From: Xenorhabdus griffiniae
Lineage (GTDB): Bacteria > Pseudomonadota > Gammaproteobacteria > Enterobacterales > Enterobacteriaceae
DNA: 64,000 bases
Assembly (NCBI RefSeq): GCF_037265215.1
Contig: NZ_CP147737.1
Coordinates: forward strand, 1,954,001-2,018,000
Reading direction: 5' to 3'
The position numbers and the translations under genes are program-made. The number at the start of each line of letters is the position of its first letter. Position 1 is the stretch's first letter. The notes beneath the pieces are model-generated. The model was not told the DNA's origin. It was given only the letters and a program-made list of their open reading frames with translations, and ran no database searches. Positions 19,521 to 31,900 of the stretch are shown piece after piece.

Positions 19521-22500
19521 TATTTACTGCCTCCGCGGGTCTCTTTTCCGCTTAAAATGGTCATCAATTCTTCTGCTGACAGTGAGTCAAGATCGTTTTG
19601 AATTGACTCAAGTTCGTCTCCCCCTACGACATTCATTTGCGCTGAGAGAATGACGTTGGCTTGCTCCACTAATGTGGTGGAAGTGAATAATGCCGTCAGA
19701 GGGATACTGACCAAGAATCTGTCTTGTATGCGGGTTATCAATCTGACGACCATCAGCGAATGGCCGCCAAGTTCGAAGAAATGGTCGTGGCGACTGACAC
19801 TCTCCAGTCCTAGCAGGTCTTGCCAGATTTGGGCCAACGCGGTTTCTATCCTGCCATGTGGGGGTTCATAACCCTGGGTTGCCACGGCAGATGAATCCGG
19901 TGCAGGCAGGGCCTGACGGTCAAGTTTGCCATTGGGGGTCAGGGGGAAATCCGTGAGCGTGACAAAGGCACTGGGCAACATATAGTCAGCGAGATGTTGG
20001 GAGAGTTGCTGGCGCAGTTTAGCGGGCACCAACTCAACCCCTTCCTGCGGTAACAGGTAAGCGACCAGCCGTTTCTGGCCGGGTTCATCTTCGCGAGCAA
20101 TCACCACCGCTTCGCGTACCCCGTCACATTGGCTGAGTCGGGTTTCAATTTCCCCCAGTTCGATACGGAAGCCCCGCAGTTTGACCTGAAAATCATTACG
20201 GCCAAGGTATTCAATATTGCCCTCGGGCAGCCAGCGGCCGAGATCGCCGGTTTTGTACATGCGGGCATCAGGTTGCGAAGAGAACGGATCGGGCAGGAAA
20301 CGTTCAGCCGTGAGTTCAGGCCGGTTCAGATAACCGCGCGCCACACCGGCACCGGCAATATAAATTTCCCCTGCCACACCACGAGGAACGGGCTGGCCGT
20401 GTGCATCCAGAATATAAATTCGGGTATTGGCGATCGGGCGGCCAATCGGTGGTGGATTATCTGTTGTACTCTCATCGGAAGAGCTACAGGGGTAGAGTGT
20501 GGCACAGACCGTGGTTTCCGTTGGTCCATAGGCATTAAGCATTTGTCGCCCGGATGACCAGCGTTTGACTAAGATTGATGAACAGGCTTCTCCCCCCACC
20601 ATCAAGGTTTGCAGAGTATCGGGCAGGAAATCCATCGCGGCCAATGCGGTCGGTGACAAGATAACATGGCTGATGGCCTGGTCTGTTAAGTAACTGGACA
20701 GTATGGCTCCCGGCAACAAACTGGTTCGTTTGGCGAGATAGAGACGCGCACCGGCCATTAAGGTCATACAATATTCCCAGATACTGGGATCGAAACTGTT
20801 TGCGGTAGACTGTAAGACGTGGCTGTCGGCGGTGAGAGCCAGGACATGTTGCTGGGTGGTGACCAAGTTGCACAGGCTATGATGTTCGATCATTACCCCT
20901 TTCGGTTGCCCGGTTGAACCGGAAGTATAAATAACATAGGCCAGATGATGAGGCATTAACCCCAAAGCTTGAGGATTTGGGTTATCAGTGGGTTGGGTTG
21001 ACAGGCATGGTTCAGGGTTATCCAGCAAGACGGTGGGTAGGGTATTAAGCTGAACGAGCCATTCTGACTGGGCCAGCTCTGATTGAGTCAGTAAAGCCAC
21101 CGGAGCGGCATCGTCCAGCATATAGGCTAGTCGTTCGGACGGGTAAGCCGGATCAAGCGGCACATAAGCCCCGCCCGCTTTGAGGATAGCCAGAAAACCG
21201 ACTATCATCTCCAGACTGCGTTCGGCACAGATAGCGACACGATCATCCGGATGCACGCCCAACGCAATCAGATAATGGGCCAACTGATTGGCGCGATGGT
21301 TTAATTCACCATAGCTCAGTGTCTGGTCTTCGTAGATGACAGCAAGGGCATCAGGATGCTGTGCGGCCTGTGTCTCAATGAGTTGGTGAATCAACGTTGC
21401 TTGTGGGAAATTAACTTGGGTGGCGTTGAAATCGGTCAGCACTTGTTGCCGCTCTGCTGCCGGTAAGATGGAAATATCCCGGATCGCTTGTTGCGGATTG
21501 TTAATCAGGGCATCTATCAAGCCGCTGACAGCCGTCGCCAGATAAGCGTTGATTTGTTCTGGTACAATTTCAGTTATGGTCAGAGCCGTTAATTGGAAAT
21601 CCTCCCCTAAATCATCGATTGATAAGGAGATAGGATAATTAGTCCGCTCTTCTGCCGACAAAACACGTATACCTACCCAAGTGTTCTCAGCCGCCTCGGT
21701 TTCCCCCTCTGCCGTTCCATTCGAAAAGCTGTGACGATAATTCAGTAAGGTGCTAAACAGCGGCATGGGTTGCTCCACGCCACTGCACTGTTGTGCCAGC
21801 ACTAATGGGGCTTGCTCATGCTCCAGCAAGGCGGTCAGGTTGTGATAAGTTTCCTGCACAATGTCTTGTACCGTGCGCCCGTCCAGAGAAATACGCAAGG
21901 GCAGGGTATTGATAAACATCCCCAGTATTTGATCCGCTTCCGCACCGCCTTGCAACCGGCCCAGTAGCACGGAACCAAACACCACGTCATCGCGGCCGCT
22001 GGTCTGTGCCAGCACCTGCGCCCACGCAATATGGAACAACACACTGGGGCTGACACCGAAACGACGCGCCTGCGTGCGGATGGCTTTAGCCAGATCCGGT
22101 GCGATAGCGAGATGCGCTTTAGTGACAAGGTCGTTGCCAATTTTGACATTCAGTACCCCAAACGGCGCCGTGGGTTCGTCAATATCCGCCAGTTGGGTGC
22201 GGAAATAAGCTTCATGCTCGGCGGTTGGCGTATTCAAGGTTTGGGCGATAAAGTTGCGGTAAGGTGATATCGGTGGCAACTTCTCTGTTTTTGCCTGCAA
22301 GATAAGCGCAATTTCCGCAAAAATCAGCTCCAGTGTCAGATGGTCACTGACCAGATGATGGAAGCGCAGCGCCAGCAACCATTCATCTTGTGCCGGATCA
22401 TGGGCGATATCGGTGGCAAAGAGAGGCGCCTGGTTCAAATTGATGCGGTGCTGGCGGGGATCGGTGTGAGCCAGTAATTGTGCTGGAATATCGTCCGTCG

Positions 22501-22939
22501 TCGCAGCGGGGAATTCACGGATAGTCAGTTGTGCCTGGCGCCAGACCACCTGCACCGGCTGTTCCAGTCCTTGCCAATAAATTGCCGTGCGCAGGATGTC
22601 ATGGCGGTTGATAACCTGCTGCAAGGCTTTCAGGAAGCTGTCGAGACGATCACGGGTATCGAAAGCGAGTAAGCTTTGTTGCAGATAATTATCCCCCTGG
22701 GTTTGTAGCAGATGGTGGAACAGGATACCTTCCTGTAACGGCGCGAGTGGATAGATATCCTGTACATTGCCTGCACCCCCGGGGATCTGCTCAACGAGGG
22801 TATCAATCTCAACCTGAGAGAGCGCGATTAAAGGCAGCATATCGGGCATAATAGCCGTACAATTTTTAGGAATACGGTTAGGTGGTACGACAAATATGCT
22901 GGCCTCCCGCTGGATAGCCTGAGCCATATCAACGAGGAT
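19520..22939 (-). other. Module B7 (dual E/C-A-T) with C-terminal docking tail
   Basis: The code DPWIMGAVCK comes from FDPSIWEY, VILSPT, LMVGG and NAYGPTETTVCA. It is clearly a variant of the DAWLLGAVCK pocket with Pro at the second position. A hydrophobic substrate is likely but undetermined. The dual motif HHLLQTQGD is intact. The last ~40 residues form the docking tail. Confidence 0.75.
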
Positions 22940-25900
22940 CGGAGCAACAAAAACGCTGCGAACATCAAGTTGCCAGCCCAGCTTGCGCAGTTCTTCGATC
23001 AGTCTGACAATCATCAGCGAATGGCCACCGAGCTCAAAGAAGTGGTCATGGCGGCTGACCTGTTTCAACCCTAGAAGTTTTTGCCAGATTTGGGCTAAGG
23101 CGATTTCTGTCTCACCGATGGGAGTTTCGTAGCTGCGAGTGGCAACCGCCGATAAATCAGGAGCAGGCAGGGCCTGACGGTCGAGTTTACCGTTAGGGGT
23201 GAGCGGGAAAGTCTCTAAAATGACAAAGGCGCTGGGTAGCATATAGTCAGCGAGGTATTGAGCGAGTTGCTGGCGCAGTTCAGTGGGGACTGGTTCAATC
23301 CCCTCCTGCGGCCGCAGATAAGCGACCAACCGTTTCTGGCCGGGCTCATCTTCGCGGGCCAACACTACCGCCTCACGCACACCGTGACACTGCATGAGCC
23401 GTGCCTCGATTTCCCCCAGTTCGATACGGAAGCCACGCAACTTGACCTGAAAATCATTGCGGCCGAGGTATTCGATATTGCCGTCGGGCAGCCAACGGCC
23501 GAGATCGCCGGTTTTGTACATGCGGGCATCAGGCTGCGAAGAGAACGGATCGGTCAGGAAGCGTTCAGTAGTGAGTTCAGGGCGATTCAGATAACCGCGG
23601 GCAATACCCAACCCGCCAATATAAATTTCGCCCGTCACACCAAGCGGAACGGGTTGACCTTGTGTATCCAGAATATAAATTTGCGTATTCGCGATAGGCC
23701 GGCCTATCGGTGGGACTCTTTCATCCTGGGGATCACATGGGGTGAGAGTTGCACAAACAGTGGATTCCGTCGGCCCATAAGCATTGATAATGATCCGCTG
23801 GTCTGTTGCCCAACGCTTGATCAACGACGATGAGCAAGCCTCACCGGCCAGCACCAGAGTGGTCAGATTGGGTAATCCAGCATCCGGCGTTAAGGCACTG
23901 GCTACCACGGGCGGTAGGGTGACATGCGTGATCGCTTGAGTTTTCAAGGTATTCATCAGCGCTTCACCGGGCAATAACGCTTCACGGGATGCCAAGACAA
24001 GACAGGCTCCTTGGCACAGTGTAGTAGCAATTTCAGAGATACAGGCATCAAAGCTGAAAGAAGCAAACTGCAATAAACGGCTATTAGCTGTGATATGGAA
24101 TGCCTCAATTTGTGTCTGAGTGAGGTTGTATAGCCCACGATGCTCAACCATCACGCCTTTGGGCTGCCCCGTGGAGCCAGAGGTGTAGATAACATAGGCC
24201 AGATGGTGTGGAGTTAACCCCAGTGCACAGGCATCAGGATTACTTATTGCATAGGTATCGAGAGAGACGGTGTCAAGCAGCACGGTAGGCAGGTCACTGC
24301 TGAGTGTCTCAACTAATGACACTTGGGTAAGCAACGCCACTGGAGAAGCATCATCCAACATATAGGCCAGCCGTTCGACCGGATAGGCCGGATCGAGCGG
24401 CACATAAGCTGCCCCTGCCTTAAGAATACCTAGTAATCCTACCACCATCTCCAAACTGCGTTCGACACAGATGGCGATTCGATCATCCGGACATACTCCC
24501 AGCGCAATCAGGTAATGGGCTAACTGATTGGCACGGCGGTTTAACTCACCATAGCTGATCGTTTGTTCCCCAAAAACAACGGCGTTCGCTTGAGGACACC
24601 GTGCTGCCTGCGCTTCAAACCGTTGGTGGATCAACGCGTCTTGTGGGAAGTCCACCTGAGTGGCATTGAAGTCCACCAGCAGTTGTTGCCGTTCTGATGC
24701 AGACAGCATTGGCAACGTGGCAATCCGTTGTGTTTCATCTGCCACCATGGCGGTCAACACATTGTTGAAGTAACCGGCTATGCGTTCAACAGTTGCGGTG
24801 TCGAATAAATCGGTGACATATTCCAGCTCACCAGTCAGACCAGTTTCGGTTTCGGTCAATGACAAGGTCAAATCAAAGTGAGCGCTGGGATACATTTGTT
24901 CAATAGGTGCGCATTGGACATCAGGAAATGCCAGCGCTTGAGTAGGGGTATTATTTAAGGCCAGCATCACCTGGAAAATCGGGCTATAGCTAAGATTGCG
25001 TTCGGGTTGGAGCGCTTCCACTACCTGCTCAAAGGGTAAATCTTGGTGAGCATAAGCGGCCAGTGCCCGCTCCCGAACATGGGCCAGCAGATCGGCCACA
25101 CTGAGATCATCATTGAAGGTGATGCGTAAAGCCAGTGTATTAACGAAGAAACCGATTAATCCTTCAAGTTTATGGTGTGGGCGATTAGCAACCGGTGTGC
25201 CGATCACGATATCATCTTGACCGCTGAGCCGAGCCAGTACGAGACTCCAGGCACTGAGTACCGTCATAAACAACGTCGAATGATGGCGTAATCCCAGTTT
25301 TTTCAGTGAGCCCAATAAATCGGCATCAACGTATACAGGAACTCGGCTGCCAACAAAGGATTGTACTGCCGGACGCGGCCGATCGGTCGGGAGCGTCAGC
25401 AAGGCAGGCGTTCCTGCCAGTTGGGTGCACCAGAAATCACGTTGTATTGTGAGTACGGCGTCTTGCAACCAGTGACGCTGCCAGACGGTATAATCAGCAT
25501 ACTGAATGGGTAGAGGGGGGAAAGGCGTATCTTGACCATCAAGGATGGCGCGATAAAGAACACTGAGTTCATGTACCAGCACACCGATGGACCAGCCATC
25601 AGAAATAATATGATGCTGCGTGAGCAACAAGACATGTTCTTCGTCTGCCAATTGCAGCAAGTGACCGCGGATCAGCTGTTCTTGGGTGAAGTCAAAAGGC
25701 GTCTGTGCTTCGAGTGCCGTTAATTCCGCAATGCGACTATCTTGTGCTTGCGGTGCCAATAGGCGCAGATCCTGATAAGGCAGGGTGAAGCCAATATCCG
25801 CCGGATCAATGTGCTGGCAAGGTTGGCCGTCAACCAGCACAAAGCGGGTACGCAAGCTTTCATGGCGGGCGATTAATTGGTTGAATGCACCGGTTAAGGC

Positions 25901-28900
25901 CGAACGATGAAGCGGCCCCGTCAGGCGCAATGCCACAGGGATATGATAAGCCAGGCTGGCCGCCGGATCGAGTTGGCCGAGGAACCAGAGCCTTTGCTGA
26001 GCAAAGGATAGGGGTAACGGCTGGCTGCGATCAGCAACGGGGATCACGATCTGCGCCATTGTTGAAGCACCAGTGAGTGTTTGTGCCAAATGCATCAAAA
26101 CGGGTTGATCAAAAAGTTGCTGTAGTGACAAATCCCGGGCCAATTTTTGGTGTATATGTGTGACGAGTTGGATAGCTAGCAGGGAATGTCCGCCGAGTTC
26201 AAAGAAATGATCATGACGCCCCACGCGTTCTAAGCCTAACAATTCTTGCCAAATCTGGGCTAAGGTGATTTCTATTTCGCCCACCGGAGCGACATAATCT
26301 TGCACTACCACTGCCGATAAATCCGGTGCTGGTAGGGCCTTGCGATCCAGTTTGCCATTGGGAGTCAGGGGGAAAGACGCCAGCGTGACAAAGGCGCTGG
26401 GGAGCATGTATTCCATTAAACTGGCACTCAATTGTTCGCGCAGCTCAGTGGGGTTGAGTGTGACGTCCGGTTGTGGAATAAGGTAAGCTACCAGACGCTT
26501 ATCGCCGTTTTCCTCTTCGCGGGCGATTACTACTGCTTCCTGAACGCCTTCACAGTCAACCAGCCGGTTTTCAATTTCGCCTAATTCAATGCGGAAACCG
26601 CGTATCTTGACCTGAAAATCATTGCGGCCCAGGTATTCAATATTGCCATCGGGCAGCCAACGACCGAGGTCACCGGTCTTGTACAGGCGAGCATTTGGCG
26701 CGGTTGAAAAAGGATCGGGAATAAAACGTTCTGCCGTCAGTTCCGGCTGGTTGAGGTAACCGCGGGACACACCCGCACCGCCAATGTAAATCTCACCGGC
26801 TACCCCAAGAGGCACCGGCTGTCCCTGAGCATCCAGGATATAAATCTGGGTATTGGCGATCGGTTTTCCGATGGGAATGTTGTCAACGATACTTGCCTGA
26901 TGGCGGGTATCAAACGTGATGCAACCCACCACCGTTTCAGTGGGGCCATATTCGTTGATAATGCGTGATTCTGGTGACAGTTCACGCCAAAGTGCAACGA
27001 CGGATTGGGGAAGTGCCTCCCCGCCGACGATGAAGCAACGGGCAGGACATGTCCGTTTTTCTGCCAGTAATCCCTTACCTATTGCCGCGAAATGGGTTGG
27101 GGTGATCTTAACCAGTGTGGTGGGTGCCATTGAGGGGGATAACAATGCGGGCACCAATTCAGTCAGCGTCTGTTCTTCACGGATAAGGTGCAGTTTGCCG
27201 CCACACAGCAGGGGTAAATAAAGGCTGGAGACGGTGGCATCAAACGCAAACGGGGATGACACGATACTGTCGGTCGGTCTGGTCGTAACATAATAACTCA
27301 GCCCCCATTGCAGGTAATTTCTGAATCCGGCGTGTTCAACCATGACGCCTTTGGGTTGACCTGTTGAGCCAGAGGTATAAATCACATAGGCCAGGTGATG
27401 TGAAGTTAGCCCCAGCGTTTGTGGATCAGGGTTATCTTCTGTCCCCTTGTCGAAAACCAGAGCATCAAGTAACACATGTGGCAGGCGGTTGCCTAGCCTG
27501 TCAAGTAGTGACATCTGGGTCAGTAAGACCACCGGTGCGGCATCGTCCAGCACATAGGCCAACCGTTCGGGCGGATAAGTGGGGGAAAGCGGGACATAAG
27601 CCCCTCCCGCCTTAAGGACAGCCAACAGGCCAATCACCATTTCCGGGCTGCGTTCGACACAAATGGCGACCCGATCATCAGGACGTACCCCCAGCCCAAT
27701 CAGGTGATGGGCTAACTGGTTGGCGCGGCGGTTTAACTCACCATAGCTCAGCGTCTGGTCTTGATAGACGACAGCGATCGCGTCGGGACATTGTGCGGCC
27801 TGCGCTTCAAATAGCAGGTGGATAAACACCTCTTGTGGTAAATCCATTTGAGTGGCATTGAAGTCCACCAACAGTTGTTGCCGCTCCGCCGCCGGTAAAA
27901 TGGAAATATCCCGTATTGCTTGTTGCGGGTTGTGAACCAAGGCATCGACCAAACCGTGGATAGCCGTCGCCAGATAGGCGTTGATGCGTTCTGGCGTAAT
28001 TTCGGTTATGGTCTGGGTAGTGAGTAGGAAGTCGTCTCCTAAGTCATCGACTGATAAGGAGATAGGATAGTTAGTGCCCTCTTCTGCGGACAAAATACGA
28101 ATGCCTGTCCAAGTGGCATCAACCGCTTCTGCTGCATTTAAAGCGCTATGACGATAATTCAGTAAGGTACTGAACAGTGGCATGGGTTGCTCCACACCAC
28201 TGCACTGTTGTGCCAGTACTAATGGGGCTTGTTCATGTTCCAGCAAGGCGATCAGATTGTGATAAGTATCCTGCACGATATCTTGTACCGTATGTCCGTC
28301 CAGCGAGATGCGCAGGGGCAGGGTGTTAATAAACATGCCTAGTATTTGGTCCGCCCCGGCACCACCTTGCAGACGTCCCGATAGCACGGAGCCAAATACC
28401 ACGTCATCACGGCCGCTGGTGTGGGCCAATACTTGCGCCCATGCCACATGGAACAGCACACTGGGGCTGACGCCTAACCGACGCGCCTGCGTGCGAATGG
28501 CTTTGGCCAGATCGGGAGCGATAGGGAGACGGGCCTCAGCCACGCAGTCGTTGTCAGGATGCACCTTGAGTATTCCAAAGGGTGCCGTGGGTTCATCAAT
28601 ATCCGCCAGTTGGGTGCGGAAATAAGCCTCATGCTCAGCGGTCGGGGTAGCCAGAATTTGGGCGATAAAATTGCGGTAAGGCAGTACCGCTGGCAGCTTC
28701 TCCGTCTTGCCCTGCAAGATAAGCGCGATTTCCGCAAAAATCAGCTCCAGGGTCAGATGGTCACTGACCAGATGATGGAAGCGTAGCGCCAGCAGCCATT
28801 CATCCTGTGCCGGATTCGGGGCGATATCGGCGGCAAACAGGGGCGCCTGATTTAAATTGATACGGTGCTGGCGTGGATCGGTATGACGCTTGAGTTGGGT

Positions 28901-31900
28901 GACAACGTCACCCGTTGTAGTGGGGGTGAAGGTGTTAACCTTGAGCGGTGCCTGACGCCAGACCACTTGCACCGGTTGTGCCAGTTCTCGCCAGCAAACG
29001 GCAGTACGCAGAATATCATGGCGGTCGATAACCCGTTGCAACGCCGCTAAAAAGGCATTGAGGCGCTCACGGGTATCGAACGCGAGCACGCTTTGCAGCA
29101 GATAATTATCCCCCTGGGTCTGTAACAGATGATGGAACAAAATCCCTTCCTGTAACGGCGCGAGGGGATAGATATCCTGCACATTGGCGCCGCCACCCGG
29201 AACAGTCGTCACGATGGCATCAATTTCAGTCTGGGACAGGGAAACCAAAGGCAGCATGGCGGGGGTAATGTTTGTGCACTCTTCAGCGATGAGATTGGGG
29301 GGTACGACAAAGGTGTTGGCATCACGCCGGACAGTCTGCGCCATATCAATCAGGACAGGGGCGACGAAAACACTGCGAACGTCGAGCTGCCAGCCCAGAT
29401 TGCGCAGTTCTTCGATCAGGCTGACAATCATCAGTGAATGGCCACCGAGTTCGAAGAAGTGGTCATGGCGCCCAACTCGCTCCAGCCCCAATAATTTTTG
29501 CCAAATCTGGGCGAGGGTAATTTCCATCTCACCGACAGGGCTTGCATAATGGCGTACCACAATGGCGGATGAATCGGGAGCAGGCAAAGCCTGACGGTCA
29601 AGTTTGCCATTGGGCGTTAAAGGGAAAGAGGCTAACGTGACAAAAGCGCTGGGTAACATATAGTCGGCAAGGTGTTGGGCGAGTTGTTGACGCAGTTCAG
29701 CCGGCACCAGCTCCACGCCCTCCCGTGGCCGCAGATAGGCCACCAGCCGTTTCTGATTTGGCTCATCTTCACGGGCCAATACCACGGCTTCGCGCACGCC
29801 ATGACATTGTTCCAGTTTTGCCTCGATTTCCCCCAATTCAATGCGGAAGCCCCGCAGTTTGACCTGAAAATCATTGCGGCCAAGGTATTCGATATTGCCA
29901 TCGGGCAGCCAGCGACCGAGGTCACCGGTCTTGTACAGGCGGGCATTTGGCGCGGTTGAAAAAGGATCGGAAATAAAACGTTCTGCCGTCAGTTCCGGTA
30001 GGTTGAAGTAACCGCGGGACACACCCGCACCGCCAATGTAAATCTCACCGGCTACCCCAAGAGGCACCGGCTGTCCCAGGGCATCCAGGATATAAATCTG
30101 GGTATTGGCGATCGGTTTTCCGATAGGAATGTTGTCAACGATACTTGCCTGATGGCGGGTATCAAACGTGATGCAACCCACCACCGTTTCAGTGGGGCCA
30201 TATTCGTTGATAATGCGTGATTCTGGTGACAGCTCACGCCAAAGTGCAACGACGGATTGGGGAAGTACCTCCCCGCCGACGATGAAGCAACGGGCAGGAC
30301 ACGTCCGTTTTTCTGTCAGTAATCCCTTACCTATTGCCGCGAAATGGGTTGGGGTGACATTAACCAGAGTGGTGGGTGCCATTGAGGGGGATAACAATGC
30401 GGGCACCAATTCAGTCAGCGTCTGACCTTCACGGATAAGGTGTAGTTTGCCGCCACACAGCAGGGGTAAATAAAGGCTGGAGACGGTGGCATCAAACGCA
30501 AACGGGGATGACACGATACTGTCGGTCGGTCTGGTCGTAACATAATAACTCAGCCCCCATTGCAGGTAATTTCTGAATCCGGCGTGTTCAACCATGACGC
30601 CTTTGGGTTGACCTGTTGAGCCAGAGGTATAAATCACATAGGCCAGGTGATGTGAAGTTAGCCCCAGCGTTTGTGGATCAGGGTTATCTTCTGTCCCCTT
30701 GTCGAAAACCAGAGCATCAAGTAACACATGTGGCAGGCGGTTGCCTAGCCTGTCAAGTAGTGACGTCTGGGTCAGTAAGACCACCGGCGCGGCATCGTCC
30801 AGCACATAGGCCAACCGTTCGGGCGGATAAGTGGGGGAAAGCGGGACATAAGCCCCTCCCGCCTTAAGGACAGCCAGCAGGCCAATCACCATTTCCGGGC
30901 TGCGTTCGACACAAATGGCGACCCGATCATCAGGACGTACCCCCAACCCAATCAGGTGATGGGCTAACTGATTGGCACGGCGGTTTAACTCACCATAGCT
31001 GATCGTTTGTTCCTCAAATACAGCGGCGATAGCTTCAGGATGTTGTGCGGCCTGCGCTTCAAATAGTTGGTGGATCAACGCGTCTTGTGGGAAGTTCTGC
31101 TGGGTGGCATTGAATTCCACCAACAGTTGCCGCCGTTCCGATTCTGGCAGCAGGGGCAGGGCACCAATAAGTTGTGTCTCATCCGCCACCATAGCGGTCA
31201 ACACATTTGTCAGGTAACCAACCAAACGCTCAATGGTCGTGGCGTCGAATAAGTCAGTGGCGTAGGCCAGTTCACCGACCAGGCGGCCGTCCTCATTTTC
31301 GGCCAATGACAAGGTCAAATCAAAGTGAGCACTATAGTGTTCCTGCTCAATGTGGGTGAGTTGTAGCTCAGGTAACGCTAACGCTTGTCGTGAGATATGT
31401 TGTGGCGTGTTGTTTAAGGCCAGCATCACCTGGAAGATGGGGCTGTAACTTAGGTTGCGTTCAGGCTGGAGCGCTTCCACCACCTGTTCAAAGGGCAGAT
31501 CCTGATGAGCATAGGCTGCGAAAGCGTGTTCCCGCACTTGGGCGAGCAAGTCAGCAACACTACTGGAATTATCCAGCGTGATACGTAAGGCCAGTGTATT
31601 GACGAAGAACCCGATTAATCCTTCCAGTTCATGATGTGGGCGGTTAGCAATCGGGGTGCCGATGACAATATCCGCCTGTCCACTCAGCCGAGCCAATACG
31701 ATACTCCAGGCACTGAGTACGGTCATAAATAAGGTGGTGCGATGGCGCTGTCCAAGACGCTTAAGCGAAGTCAATAAGTCTGCATCAAAATTGACAGGAA
31801 GCCGGCGGCCAACATAGGACTGCACCGCTGGGCGGGGTCGGTCGGTTGGCAATGTCAATAAAGCCGGCGCACCTTCAAGCTGCGAACACCAGAAGTCGCG

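Noticed and set aside
23258..23833. 191-codon plus-strand open frame inside the NRPS
   Set aside because: It is antisense to a conserved A-domain segment. Similar frames recur at the same place in other modules, which shows they are shadows of repeated coding sequence.
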